Origin: Schistocerca nitens
Lineage: Eukaryota; Arthropoda; Insecta; Orthoptera; Acrididae
NCBI RefSeq assembly: GCF_023898315.1
Contig: NC_064622.1
Location: 173,248,178-173,312,177, forward strand
Direction: 5' to 3'
Length of the DNA stretch: 64,000 bases
In this document: positions 1 to 11,943 of the stretch, one piece after another
How positions within the stretch are numbered: the first letter of the stretch is position 1
Layout of the letters: every line of letters begins with the position of its first letter
Made by a program: the position numbers and the translations under genes
Notes under the pieces: generated by a model
The model's database searches: none
Told to the model about the DNA's origin: nothing
Seen by the model: the letters and a program-made list of their open reading frames with translations, nothing else

Positions 1-583
1 GACAAAAGGCCCTGTTCACTACTTCCCTTTTGTGCCTAACTTCAACCTATCCATTTCACTTTTAAAATACTCTAACCTACGTATCAAATTAATGGATCTA
101 ACATTCCATCCTCCGACGCGTAGAACGCGACTTTTGTTTCTCGTGATGTCTGCACCCTACTGAGCATTTCCTGCCCGGAAATCCGAGAGGGTGACTATTG
201 TGGCTCTGGAACACTTACTCTAGAGGATGGTATTATCATTAAGCCATACAACAGAGCTGGAAATTTAACAGCTATAGTTTAGCTTTGCTTACATAACAAG
301 GTAATGATGGCTAATGTTGGCCAGACCCCTCAATCTTTCAGACTTTTCCCCCTGAAACTATTGGAAACGCTGCTTCCCCTCTACAGAAGCCATATATTAT
401 TTCGGTATCTACATAGGTACCCTTCCGTTGTGGTTGCACCGGCAGTATCGCTACCTGTATATATTAGGTACGTTAATCTCCCCTTCTCTGCAGTGTCCAT
501 GATATTTCCCACATGAGTGCTAAAACGCTGTTGTCTGGCGAACATTTAAAATCCCCATTTCGTTCTTTCTCGACCAGCATAGT
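1..583. other. Unassigned leading sequence
   Basis: No protein family, RNA or repeat was recognised. Short open frames at 304-516 and 513-752 have no family resemblance, and the second runs into the SINE head. Confidence 0.4.
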
Positions 584-595
584 CATTCGAGTCTG

Positions 596-684
596 CCGAC
601 CGCTGTGGCCGAGCGGTTGTAGGCGTTTCAGTCCGGAATCACGCGGCTGCTACGGTCGCAGGTTCGAGTCCTGCCTCGGGCATG
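596..684 (+). repeat. tRNA-derived SINE, head half (split by a LINE)
   Basis: The tRNA-like head has an A-box-like region ('gtggccgagcggtt') and a B-box-like 'ggttcgagtcc', followed by the family signature 'gcctcgggcatg'. The 3' half resumes at 2551. The whole SINE is framed by the 12-bp target duplication 'cattcgagtctg' at 584-595 and 2649-2660. This is the commonest SINE family of the window, called type A in these notes. It is a SINE half rather than a tRNA gene, since no acceptor stem or anticodon arm closes. Confidence 0.9.
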
Positions 685-2544
685 GATCTACATCTACATC
701 TACATGGATACTCTGCAAATCACATTTAAGTGCTTGGCCGAGGCTTCATTGAACCACCTTCACAATTCTCTATTATTCCAATTTCGTACAGCGCGCGGAA
801 AGAATGAACACCTGTAGCTTTCCGTACGAGCTCTGATTTCCCTTATTTTATCGTGGTGATCGTTCCGCCCTATGTAGGTCGGTGTCAACAAAATATTTGC
901 ACATTCGGAGGAGAAAGTTGGTGATTGGAATTTCGTGAGAAGATTCCTACGCAACGAAAAACGCCCCTCTTTTAATGATTTCCAGCCCAAATCTTGTATC
1001 ATTTTTGTGACACTCTCTCCCATATTTCGCGATAATACAAAACGTGCTGTCTTTCTTTGAACTTTTTCGATGTACTCCGGCAGTCCTACCTGGTAAGGAT
1101 CCCACACCGCGCAACAGTATTTTAAAAGTGGACGGACAAGCGTAGTGTAGGCAGTCTCCTTAATACGCCTGTTACATTTTCTAAGTGTCCTGCCAATAAT
1201 ACGCAGCCTTTGGGTGGCCGTCCCCACAACATTTTCTGAGTGTTCCTTCCAATTTAAGTTGTTCGTAATTGTAATATCGAGGTATTTATGTGAATGTACG
1301 GCTTTTAGATTAGACTGATTTATCGCGTAACCGAAGCTCATCGAGTTCCTTCTAACACTCATGTGTATGACCACACATTTTTCGTTATTTAGGGTCAACT
1401 GCCACTTTTCGCACCATTCAGCTATTTTTTCTAAATCGTTTTTCAGTTTGTTTTGATCTTCTGATGACTTTATTAGTCGATAAACCACAGCGTCATCTGC
1501 AAACAACCGAAGACGGCTGCTCAGATTGTCTCCCAAATCGTTTATATTGATAAGGAACAGCAAAGGGCCTATAACACTACCTTGAGGAACGCCTGAAATC
1601 ACTTCTGTTTTATTCGATGACTTTCCGTCAGTCACTACGAACTGTGACCTCTCTGACAGGAAATTGCAAATCCAGTCACATAACTGAGACGATATTCCAT
1701 AAGTACGCAATTTCACTACGAGCCGCTTGTGTGGTACAGTGTCTAAAGCCTTCCGGACATCCAGGAATACGGAATCGATCTGAAATCCCTTGTCAATAGC
1801 ACTCAGCACTTCATGTGAATAAAGAGCTAGTTGTGTTTCACAGGAACGATGTTTTCTTAACCCATGTTGACTGTGTGTCAATAGACCATTTCCTTCGAGG
1901 TACTTCATAATGTTCGAACACAATACATGTTCTAAAATCCTGCTGCATATCGATGTTAACGATATGGGTCTGTAATTTAGTGGATTACTCATACTACCTT
2001 TCTTGAATATTGGTGTGACCTGTGCAACTTTCCGGTCTTTGGGTACGGATCTTTCGTCGAGCAAACTGTTGTATATGATTGTTAAGTATAGAGCTAATGC
2101 ATCAGCACACTCCGAAAGGAACATAATTGGTATACAGTCTGGACCAGAACACTTGCTTGTATTAAGTGATTTGAGTTGCTTCACTACTCCGAGGATATTT
2201 ACTTCTACGTTACTCATGTTGGCAGCTGTTCTCGATTCGAATTCTGGAATATTTACTTCGTCTTCTTCTTAGAAGGCATTTCGGAAGGCTGTGTTTAGTA
2301 AATCTGCTTTGGCAGAATTGTCTTCGATAGTATCTCCATTGTTATAGCGCAGAGACGGCATTGATTGTTTCTTGCCGCTAACATACTTCACATACGACCA
2401 GAATCTCTTTGGATTCTCTGCCAGGTTTCGAAACAAAGTTTCGTTGTGGAAACTGTTATAGGCGTCTCGCATTGAACTCCTTCCTAAATTTGGTGCTTCT
2501 GTAAAGGACCGCCACTCTTGGGGATTTAGCGTCTGTTTAAATTT
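685..2544 (-). mobile_element. 5'-truncated CR1/jockey-type LINE inserted in a SINE
   Basis: A non-LTR retrotransposon on the minus strand. Its 3' end lies at low coordinates and terminates in a (gtagat)n tail, read as 'ctacatctacatctacat' at 688-705. It carries the RT-containing ORF (760-2541) but no endonuclease domain, so it is truncated at its 5' end. Both ends interrupt type A SINE sequence, and 'ggcatg' occurs at 679-684 and 2545-2550 as the probable target duplication. A LINE that inserted into an older SINE explains the arrangement. Confidence 0.85.
760..2541 (-). pseudogene. LINE reverse transcriptase (ORF2 C-terminal part), one nonsense codon
   Basis: The downstream open part (485 codons from 2217) has the order expected of a non-LTR RT: 'NYRPISLTS' near residue 81, 'FLDVRKALDTV' near 151 (first catalytic Asp), 'SGVPQGSVIGPLLF' near 208 and the 'FADD' box near 239. 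A C-terminal region with 'RPLLKYCCAVWDPYQ' follows. The upstream linker (2272-2541) is in the same frame and is separated only by a TAA at 2271-2269, so the ORF is closed by a single nonsense change. The 5' part, including the endonuclease, is absent. CR1-like clade is my best assignment; jockey is the alternative. Confidence 0.85.
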
Positions 2545-2550
2545 GGCATG

Positions 2551-2648
2551 TTGTGATGTCCTTAGCTTAGTTAGGTTTCAGTAGTTCTAAGTCTATGGGA
2601 CTGAAGACCTCAGATGTTAAGTCCTATAGTGCTTAGAGCCATTTGAAC
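2551..2648 (+). repeat. tRNA-derived SINE, tail half
   Basis: This is the 3' half of the SINE whose head is at 596-684. It runs from 'ttgtgatgtccttag' to the terminal 'gagccatttgaac' and abuts the right copy of the 12-bp target duplication at 2649-2660. Confidence 0.9.
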
Positions 2649-2660
2649 CATTCGAGTCTG

Positions 2661-3530
2661 ACACGTAGGTTTAGATTTCATAACGGTTCAATCCATTAAT
2701 TACTCCCTTTAGATCCGTAGAATAACTTACTGGTAACTTAGACTTCACAAAGCGTTTTGATGCCGAAGATAGCTGAATATATGCAATAAATTCGATGTAC
2801 ATAAAAACGTAATCGTACGGTACCACACTCGTTGTTTGTGAAGCCCTGAGAATCTGAATAATAAAGGTCAAAGCTATGAATCTTGAGTTATAACTTTGCA
2901 AGCTACATATTGTAAGGAAACACAGCTGTAACCACGACGATGCTAAACATCAAATGCTGCTGTGCAGTTGCAGCCGCACAGAAATACTAAGGATCTCGCC
3001 CAGCTTGGTAGTAAACAGATAAAGTCCCTCAGCCATTAAGCGCGCAGTAAACGTGGCATTCGTCGACGCACCCTTTTCGGCGTCGCTGTTCTGTCGATGG
3101 CAGCCTGCTTCCGAGTCATTCTTCTCCCCCTCCGTTATCACCTTCACCGAGTGAGTCGCAAGTCATGTGCCATCTATTTATCTCCTCCCTATTCGGTTCC
3201 CCACGAGCCGTTCCTCTTAGCGATTCCTCAGCCCCAGGGCATTTTCTCCGCCCCTCGACCGAAGTCACGTCTGTATCGCCCGTCTTTCCCGTTCCTGTTA
3301 TTCCGAATTGAACAAACAGCATTCCTTTCGTGTTTCCCGGGCATCTACGCAGAAAAGTGCGTTCGAAAGTAGTTTTGTTGTCAAAGTGGTGCTTGGCTCC
3401 TTCGAAATACACGGCAGAAAATATTATGTACTTGAAAGACAAAACTAACATTTCACCTTTGTTACTTCTTTCCTTTGATACACACTGTTCGGCATATTAA
3501 GTTCCATTCTGAGATGACAATAAAGAAAGC
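2661..3530. other. Unassigned sequence
   Basis: Overlapping open frames on opposite strands around 3097-3451 show no recognisable motif. No repeat signature was identified. Confidence 0.35.
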
Positions 3531-3532
3531 GA

Positions 3533-3709
3533 CAGAATGAGTTTTTCACTCTGCAGCGGAGTGTGTGCTGTTATGAAACTTCCTGGCTGAGTTAAACTGT
3601 GTGCCGGACCGAGATTCGAACTCGGGACCTTTGCCTTTCTCGGGGAAGTGCATATGCCTACGAATGGAAAAGGTTTTGAGTTCGAGTCTCGATCTGGCAC
3701 ACAGTTTCT
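3533..3709. repeat. Truncated foldback element with tRNA-like arms
   Basis: Two inverted arms (3594-3638 and 3664-3707) each contain a tRNA-like B-box, 'gttcgagtctcg' on the plus strand and its reverse complement on the other arm, ending in 'ggcacacagttt'. The outer segment 'cactctgcagcggagtg' is a signature I know from a common locust foldback/MITE family. The loop between the arms is only about 25 bp and the right outer arm is missing, so this is an internally deleted, one-ended copy. Confidence 0.6.
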
Positions 3710-4754
3710 ATTTGCTATTAACTTCAAAAAAAAGGAGTAATTCACAAATACTGCAACCTTTCATATAATCTGTGTAGGAAGTGTATGTATAAACTACAGT
3801 AAGATTCAGAAAGATTCATCTCATTTCACAAGAGTATATTTTCTACACGAAGAACACAGAAACTTGGGGTAAGTTTTAACTTATGAAATGAAATCGGAAG
3901 TTTAATTTCGTGCCAGTAATAAGTATTTAGTTCACGTGGCTAACACAAGGAGCCCATCTGGAGCAGGTACCTTTCGGGTAGAGCTATTTCCTTCTGCAGG
4001 TATTCTATAGACAGATCGTCTTAGGCAGCCACAGCTTCTTCTCTATATCTCACATTCTGGTCACCAGCATCTTTATCAGAATATTTGAAATTTTGAGTCC
4101 CGCCAGGCAGAGGATGGCCATTCGCAACAATATTAAACAAATTCAGGTAAGGATTTCTATTTTTTTTTTCTGTACGCCGCCTTCATCGGCTTCTAGAGAG
4201 ACTGGAATACCACAGAGCAGCCGGGTTCTGAACGACATACCTAAACATTCCAAGTTAAGAAGTAGTGTGTCTTCATCTTGTGGTTGTGTTATCTTAAAAT
4301 ATTGTGATTCCCAGTGTTTTTAGTTGCTGTGAGATCTCTAAAAACAAGTCCTGTGTTCTGATTTCATTCGTACCTATCTTCGACAATAGTGTGTGACATT
4401 ACCCTACAGGCTGGTCATGTTCCGGAACTGAATTCCTCCGACTAATTTTTAACTCGAAAATGGACGAAGATGAATTACTAAAACCAAGACAACGAAGGAT
4501 TTTGGCAAGCATCTACTGCATACGGCCAACTGGCTGCATGTGAGCTAAGCCAAATTAGAATTATGTCGTTAGGACATCAAAGGGGTGAGAAGGTACTTGT
4601 GCGACTCGTGTGTTGCTGGATTTCATGTGTAACTAACGGCTGTGGATGCTAAGAACCTTACAATTCTTAAAGCGCAACTTGGGAAAGGTGAGAAATGAGA
4701 TGTCATCAGCCCCTTATAGCGAAGAAAAACTGAATCGTCAGTTCTGGAAGCTAT
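3710..4754. other. Unassigned sequence
   Basis: AT-rich sequence without an extended open frame or recognisable repeat. Confidence 0.35.
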
Positions 4755-4758
4755 GTGT

Positions 4759-6454
4759 TGAAAGGTCTCTGTTGGATTCCTTTCATGTTTAATTTCTTAA
4801 ATCTGTTGTCATTTACGGCATAAATTCCTCTTCTAAATTTACTGTGGCGTTTCTGACTATCTGGGAGGAGACTGAGTAGTGGAACGTGTTACTTTTACAC
4901 ATAAACAAGAACGATCTGTCACACTACTACACTTTAAAACACAGTTTATATGTAATTCATGTCAAACAGTCTCATACGGAACCTACATCCGCTTTCTTTT
5001 ATATACTGTATATGATAAGATACTGTCATCCCCCTTCCCTTCTGTGTGAGAGGATGAATGAGCAAATGTATTTCTAGTTGCATGCTTGAGGGTAGCAAAC
5101 AAGGCTGTCTGCTAGAGAACAGTAGGACCAACGTCGGAACAGGTAGCTACGCTTTCTAAAAGCAAAGAGGTTTCTATCCTTAGTATGGTCCTGTCCGTCC
5201 GTTGTCATGTTGGTATAGGAAGCTGCCCCTCTGGCCACTTCCGTTTGTATTTGTGAGCCACCCCTCAGGAAGGGACCAAGGAGTTGGTCCGTGGCGAGCG
5301 TCTGAAGTGGTAAGATCTCCGGCTAAGCGCGTGTCTGCTAAGTCCGTAGGACAATGGATTTCTGAAGTTCAGCCTAAATGAAAATTTAATCACCTTTATT
5401 TCAGGTTTAGCTCTAAAATATCTAATGTTATCTTAAATTGCAGCGCAGTGAAATTCTCGTGTGAAGTTCAGATAATTTTCCGGTAGTTGCTTTGTCACTA
5501 CTTTGTGAGTAAAGTGGAACCACGTGTTGATCAGTAACTCTAACTAAGATCAATCTTAAATGTGAATGCTTGTGTGATTATAACGTCTCGTCTTGACAAT
5601 ATTTTTCAATATAGCAACTGTTCTTTATGTTCAACCCACGTGGGGTGTACTTTGCGAGACCAGTACCACGTGCTTATATAACTGTTTGACCCATCAGGTT
5701 AATAGTAAGACGTTAGTAACCAGTTCGAGGTTTTTCTTTTGTAAATTGCTTTTCGATCTGATTTATTTTAATTATCAAAATTATTGTGGAGTTATACGCT
5801 TTGTGTAAACCAAGTTGACCACGTGAAGCATGTGGTGTAATCATCAAAGTAGCCCTCAGCTATTCTTTTTGGGAAGATTTCACAGAGAGTTAGTATGAAT
5901 TTAGTATACCAGTGTGTGGTAATGACATGACGGACAGGATTGTGCTACGAACGTAATTTCTTTGGGTGAAAATTTGAATCTGTTGGTAGTGGTTAACTTT
6001 CTCTTGCATACGTTTCAACGTTCTTTGTGTGTTGTTCAATGAATGCAGTGTTGTATGCAGTCTCCCAATCTTGGCTCCATAATTGATGTGTTCCGTAAGA
6101 TTGCAATCTCACATTTTCACAATCCTAAATAAGGCACCAGTTTAGTTAGGAATCAAGTTTAATATGCTGAAATTTCAATGATCAATCTTAAAATAAATTT
6201 CCAAATATAACCTGATTTCTTTCTTTTTATTTAAATTCTCTTTTTTATATATATATTACCGGTTGTTGTGTGACTTTTAAAAGATTATAATTAATATTAG
6301 TCTGTTTGGGAATTTCGCAAACCTAGACTACATACCTGGTGAAACAGTTGCTTAGTAATGCAAGATTAACTTCCCCAGACAGCTCACAGCTTTTAACCCG
6401 CTTTTATTGTCAATCAGCACAGCTTACATAGCAAATTAAAGCTACAACATTACA
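4759..6454 (+). repeat. Solo LTR (about 1.7 kb), copy 1
   Basis: The segment begins TGAAAGG and ends TTACA, and is bounded by the 4-bp direct repeat 'gtgt' at 4755-4758 and 6455-6458. A second copy of the same length lies inverted at 49017-50711, with its own 4-bp target repeat in a defined SINE target. TG...CA ends, 4-bp duplications and the absence of coding sequence fit a solo LTR of a Gypsy-like element. Orientation cannot be proved without an internal region. Short open frames inside are conserved between copies only because the copies are similar. Confidence 0.75.
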
Positions 6455-6458
6455 GTGT

Positions 6459-6840
6459 GCACAGTTCATCGCCACGTAAACGCGCGTTGCGTGCTTGTAA
6501 GAACGCTAGTTGAAACGTTTTCCCCAGCCCTTCTTCGGTAAATGTAGTAAATGATGATTTCATAATATATCTCATTTGCTTAGCGTGAAACGTGTTGGAG
6601 GGATGGATTTAGTAAGAATACAGTGCTTAAACTTACGTTATCTGGTGACGTCAACTGTTCAACATTTGTCTTCCGCTTTTGGGGTACTTTGCAGTTCCGT
6701 GTGTATGATATTAATTTAATTGCCATAGCGTCATCTACATCGCTTCTAGGGATTTTAAACGTTAGTAAGAATCACCCGGTTTATCGACAAACTTCGAGAA
6801 GTTGTAGATGATGTACTGAGGAATGAAAAGAGAATAGGGA
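6459..6840. other. Unassigned sequence
   Basis: No recognisable feature between the solo LTR and the Tc1-like relic. Confidence 0.35.
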
Positions 6841-6844
6841 ACCA

Positions 6845-8069
6845 CATGGATGAAGCAAAACATTGTGGTCACCTGTTTGATGGCTTGCTGATCCACTTTT
6901 GGAAGACTACGCAGTAGCGATTCCGCTTGGCAGGGATTACAATTATTGTCGTCCTATCTCTCGATTATCTCTCATACGTGTTCCATAGGATTCATGTCAT
7001 CATGGTGGTAAACTATTCGCTCGAATTGTCTAGAAAGTTTTTCAAACCAATGACAAACAGATGTGTCATCCATAAAAATTCGATCTCCGTTTGGGAACGT
7101 GAAGTCCTTGAATGGCTGCAAATGGTCTCCAGGTAGCCGAACACAAACACTTCCAGCGAAAGATCGGTTCAGTTATACAGAGGACGCAACCCATTTCATG
7201 TAAACACGGCCCATACCATCATGAAACCACCACTAGCATGCACAGTCCCTTGTTGACAACATCGGTCTATTGCTTCGTAGAATCCGCACCACACTCGAAT
7301 ATTTCCGTCAGCTCTTACCAACTCGAATCGGGATTCACCTGACCAGGCTACGGTTTTCAAAAATGGTTCAAATTGCTCTAAGCACTATGGGACATAACAA
7401 ATGAGGTCACCAGTCTACTAGACTTTGAACTACGTAAACCTAACTAACCCAAGGACACCACACACATCCACGTCCGAGGCAGGATTCGAATCTGCGACCG
7501 TAGCAGCCGCGTGTTTCCGGACTGAAGCGCCTAGAACCGCTCGGCCACAGCGACCGGCTACGGTTTTCAGTCATGTAGAGTCCAACCGATGTGATCACGA
7601 GCCGAGGAGAGGCGCTGCAGACGATTTCCTGCTGTTAACGAAGTCAGTCGCATTAGTCTTCTGCTGCCATAGCCCATTAACGCCAACTTTTGCCGTACTC
7701 GATACCTTCATCGTACGCCACACATTTATTTCTGCTGTTGTTTCCTGCAGTATTACTTGCCTTTTAGCACTGACAACTCTACGCAAACGCCGCTTCTCGG
7801 CACACTCTTGACACTGTGGATCGCAGAACATTCAATTCTGTAACTATCTCTGAAGTGGAATGTCGCACGCGTCTAACTCCACTACCAGCCAATTTCAAAG
7901 TCTGTTAATTCCCGCAGTGGTCCCCTACTCACGTCAGAAACGCTGTTACATGAATCAACTGAGTAAACATGACATCTTCTCCGACTGTCCTTTTATACCT
8001 TGTGTGCGCAATAATACTGCGACCTCTGTAAGTCCATACTGCTATTCCATGACTTTTGACACTTCAGTG
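6845..8069 (-). mobile_element. Decayed Tc1-like transposon
   Basis: The right end '...gacttttgacacttcagtg' is followed by TA (8070-8071), as for a Tc1-like terminal repeat. On the minus strand the region reads as a much-mutated Tc1-like transposase. Near 6900-7080 a segment resembling 'MNPMEHV.EIIERD' marks the catalytic Glu region, and near 7300-7350 the sequence corresponds to the DESRF block. The frame is broken throughout. A related copy lies at 34030-34749/36302-36338. A type A SINE interrupts it at 7360-7555. The left boundary is approximate. Confidence 0.7.
7360..7555 (-). repeat. tRNA-derived SINE (type A)
   Basis: A full-length minus-strand SINE with a tRNA-like head near 7480-7555 and a tail starting 'aatggttcaaattgctc'. 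It is bounded by the 14-bp direct repeat 'ggctacggttttca' at 7346-7359 and 7556-7569, which duplicates transposon sequence, so it inserted after the Tc1-like element. Confidence 0.95.
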
Positions 8070-8071
8070 TA

Positions 8072-8639
8072 AGTGAGGATAGGAGGACGGCTTTCATCAC
8101 AAGTCCTTCAAAAGAAGTGTCCACTGTCTGCACCTCTTCACTGCATACGCAAATGACCGAAACAGTGGATACCCTTTCATCTGAGCTTGTGAACGCTACT
8201 GGTGTGCTCTCGTTACTGGCAAAGGACTGACTCCCCTTGGCGTTCAGGATAGACGTGGCAAGTTTGTCGTGAAACGTCTCATATAAAACGTGCGACTGGA
8301 GCGACTGCGGGGTAATATTCCGGAGCTGTGCGTGGGAGGGGTGGACGGGGCCGTGGGGCGCGCACGTGACGGCCGAGTGGAGCGGCCACTTTGGCGTCGC
8401 CGGGTGTGCCGGCCATAGCAGCCGTTAGCACCTCGCACTGCCCTCCGCTGCCAGCCGCCATAATAATTAGCTGCAGCCCGCACTATGGCGGGGCGTGGCC
8501 TACGACGAGAGGACTCGCCGGGCAGATAAGGTCCGGCCGCCACTGCCAGCGGCCCTGGAGATCAGCACTGTTCTCCATCGCAGTGCACTTGCATGCCTCG
8601 TCACACCTACGTGTTACGACAGAGCGGCCAGTAGCTAGA
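8072..8639. other. GC-rich island, otherwise unassigned
   Basis: About 8280-8600 is markedly GC- and CpG-rich compared with its AT-rich surroundings. The open frames here read as low-complexity Ala/Arg/Pro and are probably not coding. It could be part of a host CpG-rich regulatory segment or an unrecognised repeat. Confidence 0.35.
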
Positions 8640-8776
8640 ACTAAGCTGACGATACGATTGCTCGGCGTACAAGTTGTTAGCACCAATGATAAAAACAACA
8701 TTAAACAAGAACTGAAAGTGCTGTGCAACACCTTCCGAGCCGACAGATACGACTATGAAACAATAAGAAGAGCAAC
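8640..8776 (+). pseudogene. Penelope-like element, C-terminal fragment (upstream part)
   Basis: The frame reads 'NNIKQELKVLCNTFRADRYD' and 'YETIRRAT', like the linker before the GIY-YIG nuclease in PLE proteins. The Tc1-like element at 8779-11941 interrupts it. Removing that element plus one copy of the duplicated TA restores the frame directly into 11944 and onward. Confidence 0.65.
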
Positions 8777-9605
8777 TACACTACTGGCCAATAAAATTGC
8801 TACACCACGAAGATGACGTGCTGCAGACGCGAAAATTAATCGACGGGAAGAAGATGCTGTGATATGCAAATGATTAGCTTTTCAGAGCATCCATACAAGG
8901 TTGGCGCTCGTGGCCACACCTACAACGTGCTGACATAAGGAAAGTTTCCAACCGATTTCTCATATACAAACAGCAGTTCACCGGCGATGCCTGGTGAAAC
9001 GTTGTTGAGATGCCTCGTGTAAGGAGGAGAAATGCCTACCATCACGTTTCTGACATTGCTGCTCGCGTTGGTCAAGATACAATGCCTGTTAGCAGCATAT
9101 GGAATCGGTGGGTTCAGAGGGGTAATACGGAACGCGGTGCTGGATCCCAACGGCCTCGTGTAACTAGCAGTCGAGATGACAGGCATCTTATCCGCATGGC
9201 TGTAACGGATCGTGCAGCCACGTCTCGATCCCTGAGTCAACAGATGGGGACGTTTGCAAGACAACAACCATCTGCACGAACAGTTCGACGAAGTTTGCAG
9301 CAGCATGGACTGTCAGCTCGGAGACCATGGCTGCGGTTACCCTTGACGCTGCATCACAGACAGGAGCGCCTGCAATGGTGTACTCAACGACGAACCTGGG
9401 TGCACGAATGGCAAAACGTCATTTTTTCGGATGAATCCAGGTTCTGTTTACAGTATCGTGATGGTCGCATCCGTGTTTGGCGACATCGTGGTGAACGCAC
9501 ATTGGAAGCGTGTATTCGTCATCGCCGTACTGGTGTATCACCCGGTGTGATGGTATGGGATGCCACTGGTTACACGTCTTCGCATTGGCGGCACTTTGAA
9601 CAGTG

Positions 9606-11418
9606 TGTAACCTCCCCCTCACTTATCGACCTTAATGACAGTGAAAAATTAAACCGCGTGTACCTAATGGAAATTTGGGAAAAGCAATCGTCACCGAAGT
9701 TAATTTGTCAGTAAAGAGGGAGGAAAGGGTTACATCTAAATGAAAGCAAAAATGCAAATGAAACTTGTGGCAATTAATTTTGAGAAGGGATAAAGTTAAT
9801 AAAGAAAGTAAATGTGCGGTCGTCACGTTAACAATTAATTGGCGCTAATTAGATATTTGAGATTTGGGGGAAATTACGGTCGCCAGTCCAAGGACAATTA
9901 GTATAGTAACTGAAAAAGAAAGGTTAGTACACATATAATTAGCACTAGAAGCGTGGCAACTGAAGGTTGACACGTGTAGTGTGAGAACTGAAAGTTTGTC
10001 AGAAGTAATAAATGTCGCTACACTCTGAGTTAATTTAGCAAAAGAATTAATAAAACCGGAAAATCGAAAGTTAATTTAATGACTGAAGTTTATAGTGAGC
10101 TTTCTTTCTGAAGCACATCGAAATTCAGTAAAATGCGGTTAGTCTTGGACTACCTCAACAATCATTTCAAAAGCTACTTGAATCTACGCAATTTAGAAAC
10201 AAGAGATTTAACTTTGAACTTGAATTAAATGATTCTGAACAATTAACAATAGTAAAATTTGGTACGTACCAAGCTGAGCTGCAGTCACAGGTAACTAAAA
10301 TACGGTAACAAAAACTCGCACTCTTAATTTGTGCTTGTGCAATCTAAATATTGTAGCCAGCTATGAATACTTTAACTGAACTTTGAAATTAAAGCAGTGA
10401 AATAGAATAATATTGCTTTAATGCTGGCGTTTGAATTTCAACGACAGTCGGGTTCATTCCGGAAAAGGAAGGGACCCTGCTTGGTAATGCAATTGGGACA
10501 ATGAGCAACAAAAGTTCATGCTACGTTGCTGTAATTTTGTGATTTGAACAGTTTTAAAAGCTGAGGTCTGCCATACAGTTCTAAAACTTTACGTGCTTCC
10601 AGTCTTCCTTGTTGGTTGATCGAAGGTTTGAAGCCGTCGATCGAGGAGGTGGCGACAGTCACTCATTGTCGGCCGTCGCTGTTGCAGAAGCTGGATGTTG
10701 GCGCGCCTCCTTCTCTACACGGTCACCAGGCGAAACGGGCTCTTCATGTGCGCCAGCTAATGTTTCCCGTCCGCGACACCGTGTCAGAAACTATCATAGC
10801 AAGTCGAGCGCAATTACAAGCTGCCAAACCCCGAAAGCGTGGCAACTCGCGGGAGCGTCACACAACACACCTGCTCCACTGCACTACCCCAGCCAGAATC
10901 TCTCTGCCCCCGCTCCACGCGACAGAGTTAACACTACCAAAGATCCTAAACACTTTCGTTCTCCACACGACCTATCGATGTATTCATTCGATAGTACAGT
11001 TTTCCCTAGGCCAGACCCAGCGTATAAATACAAACAATATTCACAAAACAAACCAATTATACATCGACATAAATGCATATATATACAAATAGTAAAACAA
11101 TTACAATATACAAAGACACAGAAATGTTATATCTTCATGTAACAAAATAAGGAAAAAAATTTATAGTGCAATAGATGGAAATAGAAGGATATGCATTTCC
11201 GGCGTTAAGCCAGCCGCAGTGGCCGTGCGGTTAAAGGCGCTGCAGTCTGGAACCGCAAGACCGCTACGGTCGCAGGTTCGCATCCTGCCTCGGGCATGGA
11301 TGTTTGTGATGTCCTTAGGTTAGTTAGGTTTAACTAGTTCTAAGTTCTAGGGGACTAATGACCTCAGAAGTTGAGTCCCATAGTGCTCAGAGCCATTTGA
11401 ACCATTTCCGGCGTTACA
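9606..11418 (+). repeat. Solo LTR, second family, with nested SINE
   Basis: The ends TGTAAC (9606) and GTTACA (11413-11418) are perfect short inverted repeats, as in LTRs. The flanking 4-bp repeat 'agtg' (9602-9605 and 11419-11422) lies in Tc1 transposase sequence. A SINE (11208-11402) sits close to the right end, so the LTR itself is about 1.6 kb. Open frames at 10609-11142 and 10616-11092 overlap in different frames and show no motif. The 4-bp duplication suggests a Gypsy-type integrase. Confidence 0.85.
11208..11402 (+). repeat. tRNA-derived SINE (type A, 'ggttaaaggcgctgcag' subfamily)
   Basis: A full-length SINE with head 'gccgcagtggccgtgcggtt', B-box 'ggttcgcatcc' and the usual tail. 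The 14-bp repeat 'catttccggcgtta' at 11194-11207 and 11403-11416 is LTR terminal sequence, so this SINE is the youngest layer of the nest. It shares subfamily markers with the SINE at 32468. Confidence 0.95.
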
Positions 11419-11943
11419 AGTGGTAATTACAATTCAGATGTGTTACGACCCGTGGCTCTGCCCTTCATGCGATCCCTGATAAACCCTACATTTCAGCAGG
11501 ATAATGTACGACCGCATGTTGCAGATCCTGTACGGGCCTTTCTGAATACAGAAAATGTTTGACTGCTGCCCTGGCCAGCACATTCCCCAGATCTCTCACC
11601 AACTGAAAACGTCTGGTCAATGGTTGCCGAGCAACTGGCTCGTCACAATACGCCAGTAAATACTCTTGACGAACTGTGGTATCGTGTTGAAGCTACATAG
11701 TCAGCTGTACCTGTACACGCCATCCAAGCTCTGTTTGACTCAATGCCCAGGCGTATCAAGGACGTTATTACGGCCAGAGGTGGTTGTTCTGGGTACTGAT
11801 TTCTCAGGATCTATGCACCCAAATTGCGTGAAAATGTAATCACATGTCAGTTCTATATGTCAGTATAATGTATTTGTCCAATGAATACCCGTTTATCATC
11901 TGCATTTCTTCTTGGTGTAGCAATTTTAATGGCCAGTAGTGTA

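Larger units (their letters stand above)
9010..11799 (+). pseudogene. Tc1-like transposase, interrupted
   Basis: The N-terminal half (9010-9601) contains the bipartite helix-turn-helix region and the first catalytic Asp in 'VIFSDESRFCL'. The C-terminal half (11419-11799) has 'FQQDNVRPHVA' (second Asp) and 'SPDLSPTENVW' (Glu), with 34 residues between them, the DD34E spacing of Tc1. Breaks include the LTR at 9606-11418, a TGA inside the second half between the two catalytic blocks and a later TAG. It is non-functional. Confidence 0.9.
8779..11941 (+). mobile_element. Tc1-like transposon (DD34E family) split by a solo LTR
   Basis: Terminal inverted repeats of about 35 bp are visible: 'cactactggccaataaaat' at 8779 and the complementary '...ggccagtagtg' ending at 11941, each flanked by TA. 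The transposase begins at 9010 and is interrupted by the solo LTR at 9606-11418, then resumes to about 11800. Without the LTR the element would be about 1.35 kb, normal for Tc1. A second, more decayed copy lies at 44890-45960. Confidence 0.9.

Noticed and set aside
601..690. Functional tRNA genes at the SINE heads
   Set aside because: Heads have A/B-box-like parts but do not fold as complete tRNAs, are fused to SINE bodies and have SINE target duplications.
4759..6454. Conserved small proteins (63-codon frames at 4886 and 50394)
   Set aside because: The two frames are similar only because they lie in two copies of the same solo LTR.
8391..8816. 141-codon frame as a host gene
   Set aside because: Its first half is GC-rich low complexity, the middle is a PLE remnant and the end is a Tc1 terminal repeat.
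10609..11142. 177-codon frame as a gene
   Set aside because: It lies wholly in a solo LTR, overlaps another frame of similar length and shows no motif.
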